This document shows, piece after piece, positions 1 through 7,308 of a DNA stretch of 64,000 bases. The position numbers and the translations under genes were made by a program. The DNA is taken from positions 1,116,001 to 1,180,000 of the forward strand of contig NZ_LT607413.1 in assembly GCF_900091495.1 (NCBI RefSeq), given 5' to 3'. The stretch's first letter is position 1. Each line of letters begins with the position of its first letter. The DNA is from Micromonospora echinospora. Lineage in GTDB: Bacteria; Actinomycetota; Actinomycetes; Mycobacteriales; Micromonosporaceae. A model generated the notes under the pieces. It worked only from the letters and a program-made list of their open reading frames with translations, was not told where the DNA came from and did no database searches.

Positions 1-155
1 GCGTGCTGGTCGACGCGGCCCGCCACCCGGACCCGCTGGACTGGCTGCTCGCCCCGCTGAGCGCGGGGGCGAGCGTCGTCCTCTGCGGCAACCTCGACCC
101 GGCCCGCGTCGAGTCCCGCACGGCATCGGAGAAGGTCACCCGTTCGCTGACCTGA
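1..155 (+). CDS. C-terminal end of a TIGR03089-like protein (partial)
   Basis: Reading frame 3 is open from the window edge to a TGA at 153-155 and gives about 50 residues. The segment DPLDWLLAPLSAGASVVLCG resembles the end of the actinobacterial TIGR03089 family, which is related to the N-terminal part of AMP-binding enzymes. Only the tail is visible, so neither start nor full domain content can be judged. Codon usage fits the chromosome. The family assignment is from memory of the C-terminal pattern and could be wrong. Confidence 0.5.
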   Translation, partial: VLVDAARHPDPLDWLLAPLSAGASVVLCGNLDPARVESRTASEKVTRSLT

Positions 156-180
156 CCGGCCGTCGCTTCGGCCGCCGTTT

Positions 181-226
181 CGGCGATATCGCGGTGTCCG
201 CCCGGCAGGACATCGCGATATCGGCG
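181..226. repeat. Inverted repeat, left flank of the GntR-XRE cassette
   Basis: Arms CGGCGATATCGCGGTGTCC (181-199) and 208-226 pair over 19 positions with one G-U-type pair and one mismatch. A third imperfect copy of the arm follows at about 223-241. It sits just after the partial first gene and could terminate it. A closely related hairpin lies at 2785-2834, on the other side of the two regulators. Confidence 0.6.
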
Positions 227-362
227 ATGACGCGGTCTCGCTCCGGCGGGAGAGGCCTGCCGGAAGTTCCCGGTTCGCCCTGGTTCAGCAGGACAGGAGG
301 ATCGCTACGGTGTCGCGGCCACGCCGCAAGTAGCCTTCCGTCAGGCGACAGTTGGAGATCCG

Positions 363-1172
363 ATGGACGACGCGAGCGACCCGAAGAAGAAGCACAGCGC
401 CGAAACCTTCGCCGCCGAACTCAGGCGCAGGATCAGGGAGGGCGTCAAGGGCTACGAGGCCGGCGCGAAACTCCCCACGCTTCGCGAGTTCGCCGCCAGC
501 GAAGAGGGCGTGGCACGCGGTGTGGCGGAGAAGGCCATCGACCGCCTGCGCGCGGAAGGACTGGTCGAGTCACGCCGGGGCTCCGGTAGCTATGTGCGGG
601 CGGGCCGCATCCCTCGCACCTCGCCAGGTCGGTTGTCGCAGGAGCAGTGGGGGCGTGGGCTGTCGATCCAGGCACACGACACCGAGAACCCGCCACAGGT
701 CGTAGATGTCACGGTGGGCGATGTCGTGCCGCCTCCACAGGTCGCCGACGCTCTCGGGGTACAGCCTGGCGAGGTGGTGTTGTCGAGGCGTCGCCGGTAC
801 GTGCGGGATCGCCGCTCGGTCCAGCTCGCCACCGCCTACCTCCCGACGGACCTGACCCGTGGCACGCGCGTCGAGCACACGGACACCGGACCCGGCGGCA
901 CGTTCGCCCGACTTGCCGAGCAGGGTTTCGGACCGACGAGGTTCGTGGAGCGGGTCATCGGCCGCGCACCCACGCCCGAGGAGATCGACGGGGTGGACGG
1001 TCAGGAAGGGCTGGGTCTACGCCGAGAAGGCAGCCTGGTCTTCGAGATCACGAGGTACACCTACGCGGGCGACCGCTGTGTCGAGGTGTCGGTGATGGTG
1101 CTCGACGCCGAGGCGTACGAGCTGGTGTACGTCTTGCCGGTCGAGAAGGGCGACGACCCGAAAAAGAAGTGA
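363..1172 (+). CDS. GntR-family transcriptional regulator with UTRA domain
   Basis: The 269-residue protein has a winged helix at about residues 12-75 (signature KLPTLREFA...AIDRLRAEGLVESRRGSGSYV) and a UTRA-type ligand-binding domain at about 95-250, the HutC subfamily layout. The ATG at 363 follows GGAG at a spacing of about 7 bases. The ligand is unknown. A perfect dyad just downstream (1186-1203), directly before the next small gene, is a plausible operator, so the protein may control the three-gene unit that follows. Oddly, both termini carry the same DPKKK run (residues 6-10 and 265-269). Such GntR/XRE pairs are common in accessory regions and integrative elements of actinomycetes. Confidence 0.85.
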   Translation: MDDASDPKKKHSAETFAAELRRRIREGVKGYEAGAKLPTLREFAASEEGVARGVAEKAIDRLRAEGLVESRRGSGSYVRAGRIPRTSPGRLSQEQWGRGLSIQAHDTENPPQVVDVTVGDVVPPPQVADALGVQPGEVVLSRRRRYVRDRRSVQLATAYLPTDLTRGTRVEHTDTGPGGTFARLAEQGFGPTRFVERVIGRAPTPEEIDGVDGQEGLGLRREGSLVFEITRYTYAGDRCVEVSVMVLDAEAYELVYVLPVEKGDDPKKK

Positions 1173-1185
1173 CAGCGGACTGCTT

Positions 1186-1203
1186 GATTGTCTGCTGACA
1201 ATC
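1186..1203. promoter_or_regulatory. Candidate GntR operator (perfect 7-bp dyad)
   Basis: GATTGTC at 1186-1192 and GACAATC at 1197-1203 are perfect complements around TGCT. The core TTGTC-N4-GACAA resembles dyads bound by HutC/GntR regulators. It lies 14 bases after the GntR stop and 5 bases before the next ATG, so a bound repressor would block that promoter. Confidence 0.45.
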
Positions 1204-1207
1204 CATC

Positions 1208-1396
1208 ATGGTTAGTCCTGTGATTACTGCCGCGCGCCCACAGCCCGACATCCACCGCCGAGCGCGCTCTGCGCTCCGCTTCCAGGTCGTACCCGACAAC
1301 GACCACTCGCTCGACCTCGCAACTGCCACCGGTGACGCCCGCTCCCCGGAAGCCGGGGCGACCAACATCCCAGCGATCGACCTCGCCAGAAGGTGA
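1208..1396 (+). CDS. Small hypothetical protein, first gene of the XRE unit
   Basis: A 62-residue frame whose codons mostly end in G or C and whose composition is balanced, unlike the arginine-rich shadow frames around it. The ATG lies 5 bases after the dyad, and no Shine-Dalgarno is obvious, so the message may be leaderless. Its TGA overlaps the GTG of the next gene (GTGA at 1393-1396), and the same coupling is used again downstream. This chain is the main reason to call it real. No domain, signal peptide or membrane segment is recognisable, and function is unknown. Confidence 0.5.
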   Translation: MVSPVITAARPQPDIHRRARSALRFQVVPDNDHSLDLATATGDARSPEAGATNIPAIDLARR

Positions 1397-1548
1397 GGGT
1401 GTCCGTGGTGCTCGCGATCTCGTTGATGGTGCTCGGTGGGCTGGTGCTGGGGTTCCTGATCGGACTACTCACGTTCGTGGTCAAGTCCAGGTGGTGTCCG
1501 CGCTGCGGGCACTCCACCGAGGATCTGCGACGGATGGTCCGGCGGTGA
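1393..1548 (+). CDS. Small single-TM protein with a CPxCG tail
   Basis: This 51-residue protein is too short for most gene callers. Residues 5-29 are a hydrophobic segment (VVLAISLMVLGGLVLGFLIG), followed by WCPRCGHS, a half zinc ribbon, and a basic tail. The GTG at 1393 overlaps the previous stop as GTGA; GTG 1399 with AGAAGG upstream is an alternative. Its own stop overlaps the XRE start in the same way. A membrane anchor next to a cytoplasmic regulator suggests an accessory or signalling peptide, which is inference only. Confidence 0.65.
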   Translation: MRVSVVLAISLMVLGGLVLGFLIGLLTFVVKSRWCPRCGHSTEDLRRMVRR

Positions 1549-2765
1549 CCGGCCGGAGCCGCCAGGACGGTCACCGGGAGCTGCCGATCGGACGGCGGAT
1601 GGCGCAGTTGCGGGTACGCCGGGGCATGAGCCAACAGGTCCTCGCCGACCGCATCGGCCGGTCCAAGAGCTGGGTCGACAAGGTCGAACGCGGCGTGCGT
1701 ACCCTCGACCGGCTCCCGATGATCGAGACGGTGGCCGCCGCCCTCGGCGTCGCCTCAGGTGTCCTGGTCGGCCGGAAGGTCCAACGGGCGCCGGTCACCG
1801 ACGCCACGACCGCCGTCGAACGGGTCCGCGAGGCGCTGGCATGCTACGACATCCCCGGTGCCATCGGCCGCGACTGGCCGTCGTCAGTCGCCGAGCTTGA
1901 CCACCAGATCGGGTACGCCTGCACGGCATACCGGCACGCCCACCACGTTCAGGTACTCCGGATGCTGCCCGGTCTCCTCGCCGCCACCCGCCACGCGGCA
2001 GCCCCCGAAGCAGCCACCGACGGCGTGCGGCCGGCCGCCGATCTGCTGGTACGGGTGTACCGGCTCACCGCCCAGGTGCTGGTCAAACTCGGCGAAGCAC
2101 ACCTCGCCTGGCTGGCCGCCGACCGGGCGATGGCCACCGCCGCCGGTGACCCCCGGCGTACCGCCCTCGCCGCCACGCCCCTGGTGCAGGCGCTGCGCGC
2201 GCTGAACCGGGGCCGGCTGGCGACGGCCGCCGCCACCACCGCCGTACACGCGCTCGACCCGGCACCGTCCTCCCCGCCGGACGATCTCGCCCTGGCTGGG
2301 ATGCTGCTCACCGAGGCCGCCCTCGCCGCCGCCACCTACGCAGATGCCGCCACGGTCGACGACCTGATCGACCGCGCGGCCCACCTCGCTGCCGCCCACG
2401 CCGAACACCACCACGACGGCTTCGGGCTGATCGTGGTCGACCTCGCCCGCGCGCTGACCACCGCGCGCCTCGGCGACAGCCACCGCGCCATCGACCTCCA
2501 CCAGCGCGCCACCAGCAGCGACGCTCGGCAGCGGCTTCCCGCCGAACACCGGGCCGCCCACCTGATCGACATCGCCCGAGTTCACCTCGACGCCGGCAAC
2601 CACCACGCCGCCGGCCGCGCCCTGCTCATCGCCGACCACATCGCCCCCGCCGAAGTCCGACTCCGACCCGTCGCCCACGCCACGCTGACCGCCGTCCTCC
2701 GCGCCGGCCCCACCCCGGCCGACGTCACCCGCCTCGCCACCATCATCGGCCTGACCCGGACCTGA
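1545..2765 (+). CDS. XRE-type helix-turn-helix regulator with TPR-like C-terminus
   Basis: The 406-residue protein starts with a clear XRE helix-turn-helix at about residues 15-70 (RMAQLRVRRGMSQQVLADRI, then KSWVDKVERG). The rest is alanine-rich helical sequence typical of the TPR-like C-termini of many actinobacterial regulators that sense a peptide or partner protein. The frame stays open upstream to 1332, but that stretch is out of phase with the two small genes. GTG 1545, overlapping the preceding TGA, is the natural start and implies translational coupling. Target and signal are unknown. It belongs to the hairpin-bracketed cassette. Confidence 0.85.
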   Translation: MTGRSRQDGHRELPIGRRMAQLRVRRGMSQQVLADRIGRSKSWVDKVERGVRTLDRLPMIETVAAALGVASGVLVGRKVQRAPVTDATTAVERVREALACYDIPGAIGRDWPSSVAELDHQIGYACTAYRHAHHVQVLRMLPGLLAATRHAAAPEAATDGVRPAADLLVRVYRLTAQVLVKLGEAHLAWLAADRAMATAAGDPRRTALAATPLVQALRALNRGRLATAAATTAVHALDPAPSSPPDDLALAGMLLTEAALAAATYADAATVDDLIDRAAHLAAAHAEHHHDGFGLIVVDLARALTTARLGDSHRAIDLHQRATSSDARQRLPAEHRAAHLIDIARVHLDAGNHHAAGRALLIADHIAPAEVRLRPVAHATLTAVLRAGPTPADVTRLATIIGLTRT

Positions 2766-2784
2766 CGGCATGCTTGCCGACGAG

Positions 2785-2834
2785 TTCGGCGATAACGCGG
2801 TGTGCATGCAGCGGGACACCGCGTTGTCGCCGAA
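2785..2834. repeat. Inverted repeat/terminator, right flank of the GntR-XRE cassette
   Basis: TTCGGCGATAACGCGGTGT (2785-2803) pairs with 2816-2834 over 19 positions with one G-U-type pair; the loop is 12 bases. It lies 20 bases after the XRE stop and 27 bases before the convergent aacS stop, so it can terminate from both sides. The arm matches CGGCGATATCGCGGTGT at 181-197 except for one base. Confidence 0.65.
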
Positions 2835-2860
2835 ACGGATCGGCAGTCCCTTCGGCCGTC

Positions 2861-4849
2861 TCAGCCGACCGTGGCGTCCTCGTCGCTCGCGCGGCGCTGG
2901 GCGAAGGCGGCGAACGCGGTCAGCGACTCCGGGTTCGCCAGCGCCCCCTTGGCGGCGGCGGAGTCCACCGGCGTACCGGTGAGGATCTTCTTCACCGGCA
3001 CCTCCAGCTTCTTGGCCGACAGGGTGCGCGGCACCGCCCGGACCTGGTGGATCTCGTCGGGCACGTGCCGGGGGGAGAGCGCGGTCCGCAGCTCGCGGGC
3101 GATCTTCTTCCGGAGCGTGTCGTCCAGCTCCAGCCCTTCGCCGAGCACCACGAAGAGCAGCAGCTCGCCGGGGCCGCCGTCGGCGTCCTCCAGGTGCACC
3201 ACCACCGAGTCGACGACCTCGTCCAGCCCCTCGACCACGGAGTAGAACTCGGCGGTGCCGAGCCGGACCCCGCCCCGGTTGAGGGTGGCGTCCGAGCGGC
3301 CGGTGATCACACAGCCGCCCCGGGAGTTGACGGTGATCCAGTCGCCGTGCCGCCACACGCCCGGGTAGAAGTCGAAGTACGCCTCCCGGTAGCGCCGGCC
3401 GTCCGGGTCGTTCCAGAATCCGACCGGCATGCTCGGCATCGGCGCGGTGATGACCAGCTCGCCCAGCTCGCCGACGACCGGGGTGCCGTCGGCCGACCGT
3501 GCCTCGACCTTCGTGCCGAGCGCCCGGCAGGCGATCTCCCCGGGATACACCGGCAGCAGCGGCACGCCGCCGACGAAGCCGGTGCAGACGTCCGTGCCGC
3601 CGGAGAGCGACTGGAGCTGGAGGGTCTCGCCGACGGCCTCGTACACCCAGGTGAAGCCCTCGGGCGGCAGTGGCGCGCCGGTGGAGCCGAGCCCGCGCAG
3701 CGCGGAGAGGTCGGCGACCTCCTTCGGCACCAGGCCGGCCTTGCGGCAGGCCAGCAGGAACGGCGGCGAGGTGCCGAGGTACGTCATGCCGGTCTCCTCG
3801 GCCAGCCGCCACACCGTGCCGAGATCCGGGTGGCCCGGGTTGCCGTCGAAGAGCACGATCGCCGAGCCGACCGCCGGACCGGAGACGAGGAAATTCCACA
3901 TCATCCAGCCGGTGGTGGTGAACCAGAAGAACCGGTCGCCCGGACCGAGGTCGTGGTGCAGGGCGAGCATCTTGAGGTGCTCCAGCAGGATCCCGCCGTG
4001 GCCGTGCACGATCGGCTTGGGCAGGCCGGTGGTGCCGGAGGAGTAGAGCACGTAGAGCGGATGGTCGAACGGGACCGGGGTGAAGGTCAACGGCTCGTCG
4101 GTGGCGGCAGCCAACTCGGCCCAGCCGATCGCTCCCTCCGAAGGCGTGCCGGTCGGGTCGAGGTACGGGATCGCGACGGTGTGCCGCAGCGACGGCAGGG
4201 CGGCCCGGATGGCGGCCACCTCGCCCCGCCGGTCGACGGGCTTGTCGCCGTACCGGTAGCCGTCCACGGCGACCAGCACCGTCGGCTCGATCTGCTGCCA
4301 GCGGTCGGTGACGCTGCGGGTGCCGAACTCGGGGGCACAGGAGGAGAAGACCGCGCCGAGGCTGCTGGTGGCGAGCATCAACACGAACGTCTCGGGGATG
4401 TTCGGGGCGTACGCGGCCACCCGGTCGCCGGTGCCGACGCCGAGCCGGCGCAGCCCGGCGGCCACCCGGCGGACCTGCTCGCGCAGGTCGGCGGCGGTCA
4501 GCGTCTGCGGCGCGCGGGTCTGCCCGTGCGCGATCACCACCGGGTCGTCGTCGGCCAGGCCGGGCATCCGCAGCACGTGCTCGGCGTAGTTGAGGGTGGC
4601 GCCGGGGAACCAGCGTGCCCCCGGCATGGTGGCGTCGGCCAACACATCGGTGGCCGGAGTGTGGGCGATCACCTGGAAGTAGTCCCAGACCGAGCCCCAG
4701 AACGCCGACAGGTCGGTGACCGACCACTGCCACAGCTCGGCGTAGCCGGTGAACTCCAGCCCCCGGTGCGCCCGCAACCAGCGTAGGTAGTCGCCGATCC
4801 GGGACCGTTCGAGCACGTCCGCCGGTGGCGTCCAGAGCACGTCAGGCAC
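2861..4849 (-). CDS. aacS: Acetoacetate-CoA ligase
   Basis: ATP-dependent activation of acetoacetate to acetoacetyl-CoA in the cytoplasm, feeding ketone-body-type carbon into thiolase-dependent metabolism or polyhydroxybutyrate/isoprenoid precursors. The 662 residues match the family length. The N-terminal ACAS_N-like region is at about 1-100, the AMP-binding P-loop YSSGTTGLPKP at 269-279, and the A10-type lysine region SAKKLEVPVKK near 611-621. The GTG start at 4849 follows GGAGGG. It is transcribed alone and is convergent with the XRE gene. Acetyl-CoA synthetase is the nearest alternative, but the N-terminal WTP start and the GWMMWNFLVSG segment favour the acetoacetyl enzyme. Confidence 0.92.
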   Translation of the reverse strand: MPDVLWTPPADVLERSRIGDYLRWLRAHRGLEFTGYAELWQWSVTDLSAFWGSVWDYFQVIAHTPATDVLADATMPGARWFPGATLNYAEHVLRMPGLADDDPVVIAHGQTRAPQTLTAADLREQVRRVAAGLRRLGVGTGDRVAAYAPNIPETFVLMLATSSLGAVFSSCAPEFGTRSVTDRWQQIEPTVLVAVDGYRYGDKPVDRRGEVAAIRAALPSLRHTVAIPYLDPTGTPSEGAIGWAELAAATDEPLTFTPVPFDHPLYVLYSSGTTGLPKPIVHGHGGILLEHLKMLALHHDLGPGDRFFWFTTTGWMMWNFLVSGPAVGSAIVLFDGNPGHPDLGTVWRLAEETGMTYLGTSPPFLLACRKAGLVPKEVADLSALRGLGSTGAPLPPEGFTWVYEAVGETLQLQSLSGGTDVCTGFVGGVPLLPVYPGEIACRALGTKVEARSADGTPVVGELGELVITAPMPSMPVGFWNDPDGRRYREAYFDFYPGVWRHGDWITVNSRGGCVITGRSDATLNRGGVRLGTAEFYSVVEGLDEVVDSVVVHLEDADGGPGELLLFVVLGEGLELDDTLRKKIARELRTALSPRHVPDEIHQVRAVPRTLSAKKLEVPVKKILTGTPVDSAAAKGALANPESLTAFAAFAQRRASDEDATVG

Positions 4850-4978
4850 GGTTCCATCCCTCCCCGCGACCCGTCACGACACTGTGCGTGGGCCGTGACG
4901 CCATCTTGCCCTACCTCAACCCCACCATTCTCCGCCGCCATTGCCTTGATCGATGTGTGCTCATCCCACACAAAGTTC

Positions 4979-5030
4979 AAGCAGGGGTCCCCTGTTACCG
5001 CTTTTTGCCGAACAAGGGGCCCCTGCAGGC
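4979..5030. repeat. Dispersed palindromic element, copy 1
   Basis: Two GC-rich half palindromes (AGCAGGGGTCCCCTG and AAGGGGCCCCTGCA) flank the core TTACCGCTTTTTG. It lies between the aacS start and the thioesterase stop at 5066. The shared end ACCTCAG follows at 5031-5037. Related copies lie at 26515-26575, 28438-28492 and 63611-63667. Confidence 0.75.
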
Positions 5031-5065
5031 ACCTCAGCCGTGGCGGCCGGCGACACAGGGTGGGG

Positions 5066-5584
5066 TCAGGTGGCGCGGTGGGCCTGGATGGCGCGGCGGC
5101 GGGCCAGTCGGTGCGCCCGACGGATCTCCGCCTCCCGGAACCGGCGTTCGTCCTCCGGGTTCTCGGGCAGCACCGGACGGACCGGACGCGGCGCGCCACC
5201 CACGTCGACCGCGACGAAGACCAGGTAGGCGGTGGCGACGGGGACCGGCTCGTCCTCGGCCGAGTCCCACCGCTCGGCGACGACCCGGACGCCCACCTCC
5301 ATCGAGCTGTGTCCGGTCCAGTTGACCTGGGCGTGGGCGTGCACCAGGTCACCCACCCGGACCGGTTCGGCGAAGACGATCTCGTCGATCGCGGCGGTGA
5401 CCGCGGTGCCGCCGCTGTGTCGGGCCGCCGCCGCCCCGGCCACGTCGTCGACGAACTTCATCAGGACACCGCCGTGGACCGTGCCGTAGAGGTTGACGTC
5501 CACGGCGGTCATGATGCGGCTCAGGGTGACCCGGGAGTAGGAGGTCGGCTTGCCCGGGGGCGCGGCGGTGGGGTGCTCGGTCAT
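5066..5584 (-). CDS. Hotdog-fold acyl-CoA thioesterase
   Basis: A single hotdog domain spans about residues 15-140 of 172, with the YciA/BFIT-type signature NLYGTVHGGVLMKFVDD and a second strand-helix block AYLVFVAVD. Such enzymes hydrolyse acyl-CoA to free acid and CoA; chain specificity cannot be read from sequence. The frame opens further upstream, but ATG 5584 fits best: a TACCGT box ends 8 bases before it, consistent with a leaderless message, and the divergent gene begins only 23 bases away. The C-terminal 35 residues are arginine-rich. Confidence 0.85.
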   Translation of the reverse strand: MTEHPTAAPPGKPTSYSRVTLSRIMTAVDVNLYGTVHGGVLMKFVDDVAGAAAARHSGGTAVTAAIDEIVFAEPVRVGDLVHAHAQVNWTGHSSMEVGVRVVAERWDSAEDEPVPVATAYLVFVAVDVGGAPRPVRPVLPENPEDERRFREAEIRRAHRLARRRAIQAHRAT

Positions 5585-5591
5585 GACGAAG

Positions 5592-5601
5592 ACGGTACGG
5601 T
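5592..5601. promoter_or_regulatory. Interlocked divergent -10 boxes
   Basis: ACGGTACGGT contains TACCGT read leftward (5592-5597, 7 bases before ATG 5584) and TACGGT read rightward (5596-5601, 6 bases before ATG 5608). The two boxes share two bases. Both spacings place the transcript start at or next to the start codon. Confidence 0.55.
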
Positions 5602-5607
5602 GCGCGG

Positions 5608-6261
5608 ATGCGACATCTCTGGAGCTTCCTCGCCGGTCTGGTGGTGGCACCGGTCACCTGGGTGCTGGTCGCCCTCGGTCAGGACGGGTCAGGCCGCACG
5701 ATCGACCGCTGGGTGGAGTTGGGTACGTTCAACACGGCGAACCTGATCGAACCGGCGGTGTACCTCGGTGTCGCCGGCCTCCTGTTCGGGCTGGTCGGCA
5801 TGCTGCGCGTCTCGCCGCTCGGGCCGCTCGTGGCCGGCCTGCTGCTGGTCACCCCGTACGTCGGCATGCTCGTCGCCCCGTTCGACGTGCGCGACCGGCT
5901 ACCGGACAACTGGAAGGTGTTCGGCGACCCGCTGCCGCTGCTGCTGCCGGTGCGCAACGGCACTCTCTTCCTGATCGGCGTCGCACTGCTGCTGGCCGTG
6001 TTCAGCGGACAACGCTGGCGGCGCTGGCCGAGGCCCGCTCCCGCACCCGTCCCGGAGACCGGACCGGCGACGTCGGCGGAGGAGCCGCCCTTCGCGTTGA
6101 CCGACTTCGACAGCCCGGCCCGGACGGACGACCGGGACACGCCCCCGCTCAGCCTCGGCTACCCGGACGAGCCGCCCACCGAGCCCCTGCCCCGGCGTAC
6201 CGCTGGCGCCTCGCCCTGGTCCCAGCCACCACGGTCGGCCGAGCGGGACGACGCCGACTGA
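5608..6261 (+). CDS. Four-TM membrane protein with disordered acidic tail
   Basis: A 217-residue protein of unknown function. Four hydrophobic segments lie at about residues 5-25, 47-68, 70-93 and 117-137. The remaining 80 residues are rich in Pro, Asp and Arg and probably disordered in the cytoplasm. The start is a leaderless-type ATG behind TACGGT. It shares its promoter region with the thioesterase. No catalytic motif is visible. Homologues are likely restricted to related actinomycetes, which is inference. Confidence 0.75.
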   Translation: MRHLWSFLAGLVVAPVTWVLVALGQDGSGRTIDRWVELGTFNTANLIEPAVYLGVAGLLFGLVGMLRVSPLGPLVAGLLLVTPYVGMLVAPFDVRDRLPDNWKVFGDPLPLLLPVRNGTLFLIGVALLLAVFSGQRWRRWPRPAPAPVPETGPATSAEEPPFALTDFDSPARTDDRDTPPLSLGYPDEPPTEPLPRRTAGASPWSQPPRSAERDDAD

Positions 6262-6460
6262 GGCAGACGCGACGGCCGGCGACGTCGAGCGGGGCCGACG
6301 ACAGCGGAACCACGTCGACCGACACGGGAGAAGCGGCCCGACGACGTCGACCGGGGCCGGTGCGGCGACCGTCCCTGATGGACGGGCGGCGTAGCCGGCG
6401 GGCGTCGTCGGTGTCGGATCTCCGGCCGGGCGGGCAGTACCCCGACCGGCCGCCATTCAC

Positions 6461-6466
6461 TACAGT
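6461..6466 (+). promoter_or_regulatory. -10 box (TACAGT) of the ATPase operon
   Basis: TACAGT ends 8 bases before ATG 6475, so the transcript probably starts at the start codon. The 200 bases upstream (6262-6474) hold no gene; they contain two imperfect copies of CGACGTCGA followed by CGGGGCCG near 6279 and 6341. Confidence 0.45.
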
Positions 6467-6474
6467 CAGCCGCT

Positions 6475-7308
6475 ATGCGAGTGCCATCCGTCATCGGTCG
6501 GCGCGCGGTGGCCGCCGCGGTGGCCTTCGCCCTGGTCGCCGTGGCGGTCACCGGTGTCTGGGCGTACCGGCGGCACCGGGCGGGCACGGTCGACGACGCG
6601 GCCGCCGTCTGGTGTCTGGCCGCCGACCGGCGTCCCGCCCTGGTCCAGGCCGCCCACGCGCTCGGCGTGGTCCGCCCGGAGTCGACCGCCGAACGGCTGG
6701 ACTGGCCGGGCGGAAGCGGCGGCGCGGAGCGGTGGCGCGGCGAGCGTCCGGCGGACTTCGCCCGGACCTGTCGGGCGCTGCTCGGTGCGGAACAGCGGCC
6801 GTCGGGAGGCGGGTCGTCCCCGTGGTCCGGCTTCACCCCGGCGTTGCTGCTCGCCGTGGTCAGTGCCGCGCTGGCCGCCTGGTTCAGCCGGCGGTCGGCC
6901 GCCGCGGACGCCCGGCGGGTCGAGGCGGAGGCGTTACGCGCCGCCGCCCGCGCCTACCGGGCGGCGGTCGAGCGGCTGTTGCGCGAGTTGGAGCAGCGAC
7001 GGCCCGGGATGGCGCCGGACGACGGCGAGGTGCAGGACCGGCGGCTGGAGTTGGCGACCCGGCTCCGGGCGGCGGCGACGGCGTACCGTCACTGGTCGCT
7101 GCCCCGCACGCTCGGTGAGACGCTGGACCGGGAGCCGCTCGGTGCGGGGATGACGGCGCGGTGGACCGCCCGGAGCCCGCAGGAGCGGCCCGGCTGGGTC
7201 GCCGAGACACGGGTGGCGCTGGGCCGGTTGGAGGCGGAGGTGGCGCAGGTGGCGGAGGCGATGCAGGAGCCACGGTTCCGGACGCGGACCCCGGCGGGCC
7301 GGCGATGA
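6475..7308 (+). CDS. Two-TM protein, first gene of an ATPase operon
   Basis: The 277 residues comprise a TM segment at about 10-30, an extracytoplasmic loop of about 85 residues with two cysteines, a second TM at about 117-138, and a long helical, Arg/Ala/Glu-rich cytoplasmic tail that looks like a coiled coil. No known domain is recognised. The stop overlaps the next ATG (ATGA), so it is translationally coupled to the first P-loop ATPase. It may anchor the ATPases at the membrane or sense the cell surface. Function is inferred from context only. Confidence 0.75.
   Translation: MRVPSVIGRRAVAAAVAFALVAVAVTGVWAYRRHRAGTVDDAAAVWCLAADRRPALVQAAHALGVVRPESTAERLDWPGGSGGAERWRGERPADFARTCRALLGAEQRPSGGGSSPWSGFTPALLLAVVSAALAAWFSRRSAAADARRVEAEALRAAARAYRAAVERLLRELEQRRPGMAPDDGEVQDRRLELATRLRAAATAYRHWSLPRTLGETLDREPLGAGMTARWTARSPQERPGWVAETRVALGRLEAEVAQVAEAMQEPRFRTRTPAGRR

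Noticed and set aside
1884..4733. 949-aa open frame on the minus strand across the XRE gene, the hairpin and aacS
   Set aside because: Arginine- and glycine-rich shadow; it runs antisense to the XRE gene and out of frame with aacS, both of which have clear domains and codon bias.
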